A stretch of 64,000 nt of DNA, taken from assembly GCA_039636775.1 (NCBI GenBank), contig CP143429.1:434001-498000 (forward strand), in the 5' to 3' direction. This stretch comes from Micrococcaceae bacterium Sec5.8 (GTDB taxonomy: Bacteria; Actinomycetota; Actinomycetes; Actinomycetales; Micrococcaceae). How positions within the stretch are numbered: position 1 is the stretch's first letter; each line of letters begins with the position of its first letter. The notes under the pieces are model-generated. The model saw only the letters and a program-made list of their open reading frames with translations. It ran no database searches and had not been told where the DNA came from. Below are positions 1 through 8,745 of the stretch, in pieces. The position numbers were made by a program, and so were the translations under genes.

Positions 1-535
1 CCCCTCCGGAGTCCGGGTGCGCCCCGGCGGCAGCCTCCACGACGGACTCAGGCGTTCCCTCCGGCGTTGGGATCAGCGCGAGATCCTCGTCGCTGAGACC
101 GTTCGCCGCGGGTGGTGCGGGCGGCAGGGGCGGTACCACGACGGCGGGAGCGGCGCCTCCGCCGGCCGCCGCGTCCCGGTCCCCGGCAGAGTCACCACCA
201 CCGGTGTTTTTTTGTTCCGCGGCGCCGGCCTGCCCGCTGGCGGCATCCGCGTCCGGTTCCAGGGGCTGCCCGGGCGTGCCGGCGTGTCCGGGCGGTGCAT
301 CCGGGCCGTGATGGGCGGTCAGGATCAGCACGGTCGATGCGGCAGCGATGCGGAGTCCACCGCCGCCGGTGAGGGTTGCAAGGACCACGGCCGGCGTACC
401 GAAGTCATCGGTTTCGACTTCCACGCGCTGGATTTCGGCAGAGCGGTTGCCGTCGGGCAGCAGCAGCCGATCGCCGCTCTGCAGTGATCCAGCCTGCTGT
501 TCGATGTAGTTCTGGGCGGCCGGGGGGTGGGTCAT
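1..535 (-). CDS. Hypothetical protein, 3' end outside window
   Basis: A minus-strand reading frame opens at an ATG (complement of 533-535) and stays open to the window edge, so the C-terminus is missing. The first ~75 residues look like a compact globular domain (MTHPPAAQNYIEQQAG..., then alternating hydrophobic strands ending near VLILT). After that the protein becomes Gly/Ala/Pro/Asp-rich, which suggests a flexible linker. I do not recognise the family. The open frame, codon pattern and clean upstream gap to the next gene support it being real. Confidence 0.55.
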   Translation of the reverse strand, partial: MTHPPAAQNYIEQQAGSLQSGDRLLLPDGNRSAEIQRVEVETDDFGTPAVVLATLTGGGGLRIAAASTVLILTAHHGPDAPPGHAGTPGQPLEPDADAASGQAGAAEQKNTGGGDSAGDRDAAAGGGAAPAVVVPPLPPAPPAANGLSDEDLALIPTPEGTPESVVEAAAGAHPDSGG

Positions 536-617
536 CTGGAGTCCTTAAATTCTTTTGCGGTCCGCCCACCAGTCTACAAAGGCGCGCATGCGAAGTTGGG
601 GACCCAGCGTCCGGCGG

Positions 618-1157
618 TCAGTTCCCGACGCCGGCGAACGCCAATGCCTGGCGGATCAGGGCGCCGCGGCCGCCGCTGAATTCGAGCTGGACATCCGAGC
701 TCATGACTTCCTGCGGGGTCATCCACGTCAGTTCCAGGGCGTCCTGCCGCGGGGAGCATTCGCCGGTGACAGGGATGACATACGCCAGAGCCACGGCGTG
801 CTGGCGGTCATCGGTAAAACCGGTGTGGGACGGGGACGGGAAGTATTCGGCCACTGTGAACGGCACAGGGCTGATGGGCAGCTGCGGAAAAGCCAGCGGA
901 CCAAGATCTTTCTCCATGTGGCGCAGCAGGGCCGCGCGGATGGTCTCGCGGTACAGCACCCGGCCGGAGACCAGCGAACGGACCATCGTCCCGTCCTCCT
1001 CGGCCTGCAGCAAAGTGCCGACCTCGTTCACGAACCCGAGCGGATCGAGCCGGACCGGGACGGCCTCGACGTAGACCATGGGCAACCGGCCGCGGGCCTC
1101 AAACAAATCATCTTCGGAGAGCCAGCCGGGGTTCGGGTCAGGAGTGCGAACATTCAT
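618..1157 (-). CDS. NUDIX-hydrolase-like DUF4916 family protein
   Basis: The 179-residue product matches what I know of the DUF4916/NUDIX-like proteins of actinobacteria: N-terminal WLSEDDLFEARGRLPMVYVEAVPVRLD, a central YRETIRAALLRHMEKDLGPLAFP helix-strand segment, and a C-terminal LTWMTPQEVMSS. The canonical Nudix box (GX5EX7REUXEEXGU) is not visible, so a hydrolase activity is doubtful. The fold assignment is by family resemblance. The start is the first ATG. It is transcribed alone, in the same direction as the VOC gene upstream. Confidence 0.7.
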   Translation of the reverse strand: MNVRTPDPNPGWLSEDDLFEARGRLPMVYVEAVPVRLDPLGFVNEVGTLLQAEEDGTMVRSLVSGRVLYRETIRAALLRHMEKDLGPLAFPQLPISPVPFTVAEYFPSPSHTGFTDDRQHAVALAYVIPVTGECSPRQDALELTWMTPQEVMSSDVQLEFSGGRGALIRQALAFAGVGN

Positions 1158-1200
1158 GGTTAAGTTCTACCCCATCCCTGCGGCCGGGACGTGCTCCCAC

Positions 1201-1240
1201 TCACCCTGCGGGCGGCGCCCTCACCCTGCGGGCGGCGCCG
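1201..1240. repeat. 20-bp tandem duplication spanning the stop codon of the VOC gene
   Basis: The 20-bp unit beginning TCACCCTGCGGGCGGCGCC occurs at 1201-1220 and again at 1221-1240, with one mismatch at the last base. The TCA at 1221 is the stop codon (TGA on the minus strand) of the upstream gene. The copy at 1201 therefore duplicates the C-terminal codons and stop outside the gene. Confidence 0.8.
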
Positions 1241-1997
1241 CGGAGATCCAGACCGGCGGCCGCGCGGCCTGCCCGCCTGCGTCGGGGTTCGCGACATGCA
1301 GGTTGGGGATGGCCGTCCCACCGGCTGCTGCCGCCTCGAGTCCGGCCGCGGCGAGACGCCCGCGGAGGGCGGCAAAGTCGCCGGCATATTCGAAGCCGAA
1401 ACCGGCCCGCCCGGCCCCGGCGCCTGTGCCGACCATCAGGACGCCGCCGTTCTTGGCAGTGAACGTCTCGGACTCCGCCGTGTTGGTGTCCCCGCCGCCA
1501 CTGCCGCCGCCAGGGGCCCGGACCGGGCGGGGGCGGGCACCGATGTTGCGCAGGGTCTGCGCCGCCGCCACGGCGTCGCCGGCGAACCAGACCTGGACAA
1601 CGGTGATGCCCGGGTCGGCGGCCGCTGTCCCTCCCCAGCTGCCATCGGCGGCGCGTGCGGCCGGGTCGGCAAGGAACGTGCTTCCGTCCGGGGCGCTGAC
1701 GCGGCAGGACGGACCGTGGTCCGCGTCGATGAGTTCCGCGCTGGTACCGCCCCCTGCCGCCCCCGCCTCTGCGGTCCGCCGGGCAAATTCCGGTAAATCG
1801 CCGACTTCGACGCCGAAGGACGTGGTGCCGTCCTCGGGGGCGCCCGCCTCGACCAAGTGCAGGGCGAGGCGGCCGGAACCGGCGTCGAACTCCCGCCAGG
1901 TAGGCTCGTCGACCGTCTTGACCAGGCCCAGCCCGGTAAGCAACCGCTCCCATTGATCCAGGCGGGAGGTGAAATGGATCGGGCGGACACGCAGCAT
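1221..1997 (-). CDS. VOC-superfamily (glyoxalase/bleomycin resistance-like) protein
   Basis: The 258-residue protein has two VOC-like halves. The N-terminal one starts MLRVRPIHFTSRLDQWERLL and carries a strand pair around FGVEVGDLPEFARRT. The second contains PGITVVQVWFAGDAVAAAQTLRNIGARPRPV and a Gly-rich linker. VOC proteins bind metals or small ligands, but no specific activity can be read here. An AAGGAG ribosome site precedes the ATG at 1997. The stop codon lies in a 20-bp tandem duplication, described separately. Confidence 0.75.
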   Translation of the reverse strand: MLRVRPIHFTSRLDQWERLLTGLGLVKTVDEPTWREFDAGSGRLALHLVEAGAPEDGTTSFGVEVGDLPEFARRTAEAGAAGGGTSAELIDADHGPSCRVSAPDGSTFLADPAARAADGSWGGTAAADPGITVVQVWFAGDAVAAAQTLRNIGARPRPVRAPGGGSGGGDTNTAESETFTAKNGGVLMVGTGAGAGRAGFGFEYAGDFAALRGRLAAAGLEAAAAGGTAIPNLHVANPDAGGQAARPPVWISAAPPAG

Positions 1998-2157
1998 GGT
2001 CGCTCCTTGGGTTTGGACGGTTTCTTGGCTCTTAGGGACATCGTCCCACCAAGGGGTGCCACCAGGCAGTGCCGTTGGTCCATGGCCCGTTGGTCAGCGG
2101 GCCAGTGGTCCGCCATCAGGCCGTGCCGAATAAACCACGCGGGGGCACAATGGTGCC

Positions 2158-2757
2158 ATGGCCGTTGAACTGGAAGAACTGCTCGTCAAGGATGCTGCCC
2201 AGTGGCGGGATTGGCTGCAGCAACACCATGCGCACAGCCCCGGCGTATGGCTGGTGCTGCACAAGAAGGGCGGCTCGGTGACGGAGCTCGACTACGAGGC
2301 CGCCGTGCAGGAAGCTCTCTGTTTTGGTTGGATCGACGGCCAGGGTCGGCGGCGGGACGAGCACAGCTCCTTCCAGCGGATGACCCGCCGGGGACCGAAA
2401 AGCATGTGGTCCGCCCGGAACGTGGCACGGATCGGCCGCCTGGAGGCGGCGGGCAGGATGACCCCGGCGGGCCGTGCCGCGGTGGACAGCGCCAAGGCTG
2501 ATGGCCGGTGGGAAGCAGCCTACTCCGGCCCCGCGACGGCGGAAGTCCCCGCGGACCTCGCCGCGGCCATCGCCGCCGAGCCCCGGGCGCAGGCCATGTT
2601 TGAGGTCCTGACCTCCGTCAACCGGTATGCCCTGATCTACCGGACCAACGCGGTCAAGCTGGCCGCCACCAGGGAACAAAAAATCGCGGGGTTCGTCGCG
2701 ATGCTCGCCCGGTACGAAACGCCGTACCCGCAGGCCAAACGGCCGCCCGCCCCCTGA
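2158..2757 (+). CDS. YdeI/OmpD-associated family protein
   Basis: The 199-residue product has the family layout. The N-terminus has WRDWLQQHHAHSPGVWLVLHKK, followed by the conserved EALCFGWIDGQGRRRDEHSS core. Next come RMTRRGPKSMWSARNVARIGRLEAAGRMTPAG and a C-terminal helix with REQKIAGFVAMLARYETPYP. Members have been called bacteriocin-protection proteins, but their biochemical function is not settled. It is a monocistronic plus-strand gene between minus-strand neighbours. Confidence 0.85.
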   Translation: MAVELEELLVKDAAQWRDWLQQHHAHSPGVWLVLHKKGGSVTELDYEAAVQEALCFGWIDGQGRRRDEHSSFQRMTRRGPKSMWSARNVARIGRLEAAGRMTPAGRAAVDSAKADGRWEAAYSGPATAEVPADLAAAIAAEPRAQAMFEVLTSVNRYALIYRTNAVKLAATREQKIAGFVAMLARYETPYPQAKRPPAP

Positions 2758-2781
2758 CGCCCGCCTAACGCTCGGCGTCGC

Positions 2782-4695
2782 CTAAAACCCGACGCCCAGG
2801 GCCTGGGCGAGAACCACTGCCGAGGCTGAAGACCACGCCTGGGGATGGCACGACGCCGGATACGGCACAGCGCGGCCGGCCTCGCCGGCGCCGATCCCGG
2901 CGAAGAGTTCCGGCAGGCGGTGCCCGAACGAGGCGGAGGCGGACAGCAGGCCTTCGGCAATGGTCCGGGCCTCGGCGAGGAATCCCTCGGCGAGCAGCCC
3001 GCGGACCGCGATCGCGGTGTCGTGGCTCCACACCGAACCGCAGTGATAGCTGAAGGGCCAGAATCCGGCCGCCCGGCGCGAGATCGTGTGCACGCCGTAG
3101 CCGGAAAACAGTTCCGGGCTCAGCAGACGGTCCGCCACGAACCGGGCCTCGGAAGCATCCAGGATCCCGGTGCCGAGCAGATGGCCCATGTTGGAACCGG
3201 GGATGTCCAGCGCATCACCGTGCCCGTCCAAGGCCATGGCGGGGAAGGGACCGTCGTCGTCCTCGACCCAGAAGCGTTCGCGGAAGTCGTGTTTAAGCGC
3301 GTCCGCGAAGTCCCGCAGCGCCTGCCCGCCGGGTTCGCCGTAGGCGTCGAAGAGTTCAGCGGTGTCCACGGCGGCCTGATAGGCGTAGCCCTGGACTTCG
3401 GAGAGCGCAATCGGCCCGTCGGCCAGCCGGCCGTCCCGGAACTGCATGGCATCCCGGGAGTCCTTCCAGCCCTGGTTGCTCAGCCCGTGGCCGGAAACGT
3501 CCAAGTAGCTGAGGAAGCCGCTGTTCGCGCTTCCAGTCGCGCCGCCGGCGGCCAGCAGCCATTCGACGGCTCGGGCGGCGTTGGGCAGCAGTGAACGGAC
3601 CGCGGCGTCGTCGAGCCCGGCGCGGCCAAGCTCGGCCAGCAGGCACAGCCACAGCGGGGTCGAATCCACGGCGCCGTAGTACACCGGGGGCAGACGCAGG
3701 CCCTGGCTTTCCAGCACCAGTTCCTTGGACCGGAGTTCGTGCAGGATCTTGCCGGGCTCCTCGGCGGCGGCGGGATCGTGGCGTACGCCCTGGAACTGGG
3801 CCAGCGCCCGCAGCGTTCCGGCAGCGAGCCCGCCGTCGAGCGGCAGGAGCAGCCGTGCTGCCCACAACGAGTCGCGTCCGAAGAGGGTGAAATACCAGGG
3901 TGCGCCAGCGGCGGCGAACGGCGCGTCGGGCAGCTTGCGGGTAGCCAGGCGGAGCCCGGCAAGTTCATCGAGCGAGTTGTCCAACAGCGCGCCCAGGGCG
4001 CCGGATGGTTCGGCCCGGATCCGGCGCGGGCCTGCCGGCCGGGCCGCGACCACGGCATCCTCGGTGTCAGCCAGCACCGCCTGCCACTCCGCCTCAAACG
4101 CTTGGCCCCGGCGGGCCGTGCCGCGCCAGCGGAGCCGTTCACCCGCGGCCACGCTGCCGGGGGCGGCGACGGTCAGGGACCGCCCGCCGTCGCGCCAGCG
4201 CAGCGTGGAATCGTCCGCGGAGAACGGGGCACAGGGATCCCGGAAGCGGCTGAGTCGGATGGCCGCCATGTCCGTGAAGTCCGCGGCGAGCTGGATTTCA
4301 AGGTCCACATCAAGGGACTCAAGGGAGGTGGACACGGTCAGTGAGTGCCGCACCACCCCGGGGGTGACCGTCCAGGTCTGGAGAAGTTCGACGGCCGGGT
4401 CCTCGGTGGGTCCCGGGATGCCGCGGACCAGTCCGCGCACGCGCAGCACTCCGCCGGCCTCGGTTTCCACCGTGGCGGGTTCCGGTTCGAGACCGTTCAG
4501 CCGGACCTCCGCCCGGTACAGCATCCGCGTGTCCCCGTGCAGCAGGCCGGTAAACCAGCCGCCGCCCCCGTCCCCGGAGGAACCGGACACCCCCGTGCCG
4601 CCGCTGCCGCCCAGCCGCCCGTCCGCGTCGAGCCACACCTGGGTGGGAGCGGCCACGGAACAGTGCTGGCGGTGGAGTGCTGGCTGAATGCTCAT
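2782..4695 (-). CDS. Glycogen debranching enzyme-like / amylo-alpha-1,6-glucosidase family protein
   Basis: The protein has an N-terminal glycogen-debranching domain: WFTGLLHGDTRMLYRAEVRLNG, then TWTVTPGVVRHSLTVST. An (alpha/alpha)6 glucosidase-like domain follows, with ALLDNSLDELAGLRLATR, APWYFTLFGRDSLWAARLLLP and, near the C-terminus, GFWPFSYHCGSVWSHDTAIA. This COG3408 architecture belongs to enzymes acting on alpha-glucans or unsaturated glycosides. I prefer the ATG at 4695 (MSIQPALHRQHC). An ATG at 4737 is also in frame but adds 14 poorly conserved residues. About 637 residues, normal for the family. Confidence 0.85.
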   Translation of the reverse strand: MSIQPALHRQHCSVAAPTQVWLDADGRLGGSGGTGVSGSSGDGGGGWFTGLLHGDTRMLYRAEVRLNGLEPEPATVETEAGGVLRVRGLVRGIPGPTEDPAVELLQTWTVTPGVVRHSLTVSTSLESLDVDLEIQLAADFTDMAAIRLSRFRDPCAPFSADDSTLRWRDGGRSLTVAAPGSVAAGERLRWRGTARRGQAFEAEWQAVLADTEDAVVAARPAGPRRIRAEPSGALGALLDNSLDELAGLRLATRKLPDAPFAAAGAPWYFTLFGRDSLWAARLLLPLDGGLAAGTLRALAQFQGVRHDPAAAEEPGKILHELRSKELVLESQGLRLPPVYYGAVDSTPLWLCLLAELGRAGLDDAAVRSLLPNAARAVEWLLAAGGATGSANSGFLSYLDVSGHGLSNQGWKDSRDAMQFRDGRLADGPIALSEVQGYAYQAAVDTAELFDAYGEPGGQALRDFADALKHDFRERFWVEDDDGPFPAMALDGHGDALDIPGSNMGHLLGTGILDASEARFVADRLLSPELFSGYGVHTISRRAAGFWPFSYHCGSVWSHDTAIAVRGLLAEGFLAEARTIAEGLLSASASFGHRLPELFAGIGAGEAGRAVPYPASCHPQAWSSASAVVLAQALGVGF

Positions 4696-4755
4696 GCGCA
4701 CCACCCTATGCGGGGAGGCAACCCGGCTCAACGTCACCCAGCGGGCCCGCTGCCC

Positions 4756-5931
4756 CTAGGCCGACGGCCGGTCACCCATCGGGAAGGCCACGGCCTCGCC
4801 GACGACGCGCAGGCACAGCTCCGTGCCGGGGCGGGCGATCGAGGCGTTCCAGTGCCGGATGGTGATGATTTCACCGCCGCCGGGGTAGCGGTGGTCGGCG
4901 ACGGCACCGGCCGCCAGGACGGGCGGGACGGCGAGCTTAAGCCGCACCGTGGTTTCCGGACCGAAGTAATCGGTGTCCACGACAACGCCCCGGATGGGCC
5001 CGTCCTCGGCGATCCGGATCTGCTCCGGCCGGAGCATGAGCTGGACCCGGCCCTGCGCCGGAGGCCGCCGGACGGGGATGCCGCCCAGCGAGCAGGTGGC
5101 CAGCGAACCTTCCATCCAGGCGTCCAGGATGACGGCATCGCCCAGGAATTCTGCGGTGGCCCGGTCCGCGGGGCGGGTGTAGACGATGAACGGGTTCCCG
5201 ATCTGGGCCAACCGTCCGCCGCGCATCACCGCGACCTGGTCCGCGAACGACAGCGCCTCGCCCTGGTCATGGGTGACCAGGATGGTGGTGACGCCGGCGT
5301 CCTGGAGCACCTTGCCCACGGCGCGGCGGGTTGCAACGCGCAGGCCGGCGTCCAGGGCGGAGAACGGTTCGTCCAGGAGCATCAGTTCCGGTTCGCGGGC
5401 GAGGGCCCGGGCCAGGGCCACGCGCTGCTGCTGCCCGCCGGAGAGCTGGTGCGGGCGCCGTTTGGCCATGGCAGGGTCCAGCGAAACCATGGACAGCAGT
5501 TCGGCCACCCGGTCCCGGACGCCGCGGTGGCCGCCGGGGAGCTTGGCGGCGTCCAGCCCGAATGAGATGTTCTGCCCGACGTTCAGGTGCGGAAACAGGG
5601 CACCGTCCTGCGCCACGTAGCCCACGTGGCGTTTGTGTGCCGGGACCCAGACGCCGTCGCCGGCCACCTTGGCGCCGTTGAGCGAGATGCTGCCGGTGTC
5701 CGGGTGCTCAAAACCGGCGATCAGCCGCAGCAACGTGGTTTTGCCGGAGCCGGAAGGCCCCACGATCGCCGTCGTGCCGCCTCTGGCTACGGAGAGGTTC
5801 ACGCCCTTGAGGACAGCCTGGGGGCCGAAGGTCTTGGTGACAGCGTCGATCTGCAGATGGCTGTTGGTGCTGGTGGCCACGGACGCGGCGACCCGCGGTT
5901 CCGGGAGCCGGGAAGGGCTGGAATCGGTCAC
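4756..5931 (-). CDS. fbpC: Iron(III) ABC transporter ATP-binding protein (FbpC-like)
   Basis: This is the ATPase of the importer encoded by the three-gene cluster. Walker A is GPSGSGKTT (~residue 59), the signature is LSGGQQQRVALARAL, Walker B is ELMLLDEPFSALD, and the switch His is LVTHDQGEA. A C-terminal TOBE-like region (VQLMLRPEQIRIAEDG...) completes the typical 391-residue length. It starts with GTG at 5931 and overlaps the permease stop by 4 bp (GTGA), indicating translational coupling. Fe3+ specificity is inferred from the neighbours and the iron box upstream of the operon. Confidence 0.88.
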   Translation of the reverse strand: MTDSSPSRLPEPRVAASVATSTNSHLQIDAVTKTFGPQAVLKGVNLSVARGGTTAIVGPSGSGKTTLLRLIAGFEHPDTGSISLNGAKVAGDGVWVPAHKRHVGYVAQDGALFPHLNVGQNISFGLDAAKLPGGHRGVRDRVAELLSMVSLDPAMAKRRPHQLSGGQQQRVALARALAREPELMLLDEPFSALDAGLRVATRRAVGKVLQDAGVTTILVTHDQGEALSFADQVAVMRGGRLAQIGNPFIVYTRPADRATAEFLGDAVILDAWMEGSLATCSLGGIPVRRPPAQGRVQLMLRPEQIRIAEDGPIRGVVVDTDYFGPETTVRLKLAVPPVLAAGAVADHRYPGGGEIITIRHWNASIARPGTELCLRVVGEAVAFPMGDRPSA

Positions 5932-7520
5932 TGTCCCGCTGCTTTCTTGGACTGCTGGAAGAGGAGGTAGGTCATCGGCGCCGAAATCAGGATCATCAGC
6001 AGAGCGTAGGGCGCGGCGCCGGCGTAGTCGATTTCGCTGCTTTTGCTCCAGAACTCGGTGGCAAGCGTCCGGGTGCCGTTGGGCGAAAGCAGGAGCGTTG
6101 CCGTCAGCTCGTTCACGATCGCCAGGAACACCAGTGCGGCGCCACCCGCCGCGGCGGGGGCGGTGAGCCGCAGCGTCACCCGGAGGAAGGCCAGCAGCGG
6201 CGGCTTGCCGAGCGCTTGCGCGGCCTCGTCCAGTTGTTTCGGCGCCTGCGCCAGGCCGGAACGGAGGTTTACCAGCGCGCGCGGCAGGAACAAGAGCACA
6301 TAGGCCGCGACGAGCAGCGCCGAGGTCTGGTAGAGATTGGGCGCGGTCTTGATGCTGACCGTCACGAAGGCCAGGCCCACCACGATCCCGGGCATGGAAC
6401 TGGTGATGTAGTTGGACAGCTCGAGGGCCTTGCTGAACCAGCTGGGGTGGCGCACGGCGAGATAGGCCATCGGGAACGCGACGACGGTGGTGGCCAGGGC
6501 CCCGGACGCGCCGTACATCAGGGTCTGCAGCAGGGCCGGCACGAACTCGTCCGCAGTCCAGATGTCCGCGCCGCCGGCAACGATCCAGCGCAGGACGAAA
6601 GTCAGTGGAAGGCCGAAGGCCAGTCCGGTGAGGGCGATCAGGAGCAGCTGGGACGGGAGCTGGTAGGCACGCAGTTGCAGGCGGAGGGCCCGGGCCTGGG
6701 CGCCGGAACCCACCCTGGCATACCGGGCGCTGCCGCGGCTGCGCACTTCACCGAGCAGCAGGAGCAGGCAGAGGAACACCAGAACGCTGGCCAGCATGTT
6801 CCCCGCGGTGCCGTTGAACGTGGACTGGTACTGCACCATGATCGCGGTGGTGAAGGTGTCGAAGCGGATCATCGCGAACGCCCCGTACTCGGCCAGCAGG
6901 TGCAGGGCCACCAGCAGCGCCCCGCCGGTCATTGCGATGCGCAGCTGCGGCAGCACGACGCGGAAGAAGGTTCGCCAGGCGCCCAGGCCAAGGGACGCGG
7001 CGGACTGCTCAATGGCCGGATCCAGCCGGCCCAGCGTGGCCGCGGCCGGAATGTAGACCAGCGGAAAATAAGACAGGGTGGCGATCAGCACGCCGGACCA
7101 CAGGCCCTCGAGCGAGGGGACGGCGGAGACCCAGGCGTAACTGTTGACGAACGCCGGAATGGCCAGGGGGGCTGCGAGCAGCACGGCCCACCATGTGTGC
7201 CCCACCAGGTGGGTGCGCTCCACCAGCCACGCGCCGCCCACACCCAGGATGAGGCACAGCGGGACGGTGATCAGCATCAGCAGCACCGTGTTCAGCAGAA
7301 GCATGCCGACGCGTTCCCGGAAAATCAGTTCCACGGCCGTTTCCCATCCCGTGGCCACGGTCATGACAATGACATAGCCCAGGGGAATCAGCGCGAAGAG
7401 GGCGATCAGGACCGCCAGGACTGAGATAACAGAAACGCCGAAAGGCGGGCGGGGACCTTTGCCCCTGCCCGCCGTCGTCGTGCCCCCGGATGGTGCGGGA
7501 GCCGCCAGCTTGGTACTCAC
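5928..7520 (-). CDS. fbpB: Iron ABC transporter permease (FbpB-like, fused double permease)
   Basis: The 530-residue inner-membrane protein has about twelve hydrophobic segments in two repeated halves. Each half carries an EAA-type loop (EQSAASLGLGAWRTFFRVVLP near residue 193 and EAAQALGKPPLLAFLRVTL near 445). That is the fused arrangement of FbpB/SfuB iron permeases. The start is GTG (MSTKLAAPAPS) 5 bp after the binding-protein stop. It forms the channel through which the substrate from the lipoprotein is passed using energy from the downstream ATPase. Confidence 0.9.
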   Translation of the reverse strand: MSTKLAAPAPSGGTTTAGRGKGPRPPFGVSVISVLAVLIALFALIPLGYVIVMTVATGWETAVELIFRERVGMLLLNTVLLMLITVPLCLILGVGGAWLVERTHLVGHTWWAVLLAAPLAIPAFVNSYAWVSAVPSLEGLWSGVLIATLSYFPLVYIPAAATLGRLDPAIEQSAASLGLGAWRTFFRVVLPQLRIAMTGGALLVALHLLAEYGAFAMIRFDTFTTAIMVQYQSTFNGTAGNMLASVLVFLCLLLLLGEVRSRGSARYARVGSGAQARALRLQLRAYQLPSQLLLIALTGLAFGLPLTFVLRWIVAGGADIWTADEFVPALLQTLMYGASGALATTVVAFPMAYLAVRHPSWFSKALELSNYITSSMPGIVVGLAFVTVSIKTAPNLYQTSALLVAAYVLLFLPRALVNLRSGLAQAPKQLDEAAQALGKPPLLAFLRVTLRLTAPAAAGGAALVFLAIVNELTATLLLSPNGTRTLATEFWSKSSEIDYAGAAPYALLMILISAPMTYLLFQQSKKAAGQ

Positions 7521-7525
7521 TTGGG

Positions 7526-8581
7526 TTACAGCAGTCCCGCCCTGGTCATCAGCTCGGTGACCTTTGCGGAGTTGAGCTTGGCCGGGTCCACCGTGGGTGC
7601 CTGCAGTTCCGGAAGCGGGACAAGCTTCTCGTTGGCCGGAACATCGGAGGCGATGGCGTATTCGAAGGACGTGCCGTTCTTGAGGACTTCCTGGCCCTTC
7701 TTTCCGGTGATGAACTTGATGAAGGCCTGGGCCGCCGCGGCATTCTTGGAAGACTTCAACACACCGCCGCCTGAGACGGACAGGAAGGCGCCCGGATCCT
7801 GGTTCTTGAAGTAGTGCGGGGAGACGTTCTGGGAGTTCTCGCCGGTCTTGGCCTGGTCACCGTAGTAGTAGTAGTGGTAGATCAGTGCCGCGTCGACTTC
7901 GCCGGCATTGACCGCCTTCATGGCGGTGCTGTTGCCCTTGTAGGCTTTGGAATTTTCCTTCATGCCCTGGAGCCATTCCTCGGTGGCGGCTTCGCCTTTG
8001 AGTTCGAGCAGCGCGGAGACGATGGCCTGGAAGTCGGCGCCGGAGGGCGACGCCGCCCACTTGCCCTTCCACTCCGGCTTGGCCAGGTCCAGCATGGAGG
8101 CCGGCAGCTGGTCTTCGGTCAGCTTGGCCTTGTCATAGACCAGCACGGTGGAGCGGGCCGCAATGCCGGTCCATTTGTTGGTCGACGGGCGGAATTCGGC
8201 GGGCACCTGGTCGACGGTGGCTTTATCGATGTCGGCGAAGAGTCCGGCGTTTTCGACCTGGGCCATGGCCGGGGAGTTTTCGGTGAGGAAGACATCGGCC
8301 GGGGAGGCCTGGCCTTCCTGGATGATCTGGTTGGACATCTCGGTGTCCGAGCCCTGCCGCATGGTGACCTTGACGCCGGTTTCCGCGGTGAAGGCATCCA
8401 CCCATTCCTTGGTCAGGGACTCGTGCTGGGCGTTGTAGACCGTGATTTCACCGGCGGGTTTGCCGTCAGCGGCGGCGCTGCCGCCGGAAGTCGTGGAGGC
8501 GCCGGAGCCGCAGGCGGCCAGGCCGAGCGCGGCGGTGGCGGCAAGTGCGATACCTGCCAGCGCGTTGGTGCGGATCTTCAT
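7526..8581 (-). CDS. fbpA: Iron(III) ABC transporter substrate-binding lipoprotein (FbpA-like)
   Basis: The 351-residue product begins with a lipoprotein signal (MKIRTNALAGIALAATAALG, lipobox LAAC at Cys24). The mature part is a type-2 periplasmic binding fold: ITVYNAQHESLTKEWVDAF, QASPADVFLTENSPAMAQ, and a C-terminal Tyr pair in LIYHYYYYGDQAKTG like those that ligate iron in FbpA/FutA proteins. It is the first gene of the operon and sits about 85 bp downstream of a DtxR/IdeR-like box, which predicts iron repression. Confidence 0.9.
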   Translation of the reverse strand: MKIRTNALAGIALAATAALGLAACGSGASTTSGGSAAADGKPAGEITVYNAQHESLTKEWVDAFTAETGVKVTMRQGSDTEMSNQIIQEGQASPADVFLTENSPAMAQVENAGLFADIDKATVDQVPAEFRPSTNKWTGIAARSTVLVYDKAKLTEDQLPASMLDLAKPEWKGKWAASPSGADFQAIVSALLELKGEAATEEWLQGMKENSKAYKGNSTAMKAVNAGEVDAALIYHYYYYGDQAKTGENSQNVSPHYFKNQDPGAFLSVSGGGVLKSSKNAAAAQAFIKFITGKKGQEVLKNGTSFEYAIASDVPANEKLVPLPELQAPTVDPAKLNSAKVTELMTRAGLL

Positions 8582-8612
8582 GGGGCTGCTTTCTGGAGGA
8601 AGGTCTTGGGAA

Positions 8613-8643
8613 CCCTAACCCCTTGTGAGCGGGGAAGTTAGGG
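8613..8643 (-). other. Hairpin in the fbpA 5' leader
   Basis: CCCTAAC at 8613-8619 pairs with GTTAGGG at 8637-8643, and inner CCC and GGG runs add further pairing. It lies between the iron box and the fbpA start, so it would be in the mRNA leader. There is no T-run and I cannot assign a role. Confidence 0.4.
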
Positions 8644-8663
8644 CATGCTCACTACAAAAAACT

Positions 8664-8682
8664 GTAGGTTAGCCAAACCTAA
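8664..8682 (-). promoter_or_regulatory. DtxR/IdeR-type iron box upstream of fbpABC
   Basis: The 19-bp sequence GTAGGTTAGCCAAACCTAA agrees at 16 of 19 positions with the actinobacterial iron-box consensus TTAGGTTAGGCTAACCTAA. It lies 83 bp upstream of the fbpA start. In this phylum DtxR/IdeR binds such sites with Fe2+ and represses iron-uptake genes, so iron-starvation induction is expected. Confidence 0.85.
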
Positions 8683-8745
8683 GCAACCAAGCTGAGCGGC
8701 CCATTAGTGATGAGGATCACATCAATTACGAAACTATTGCATGAC

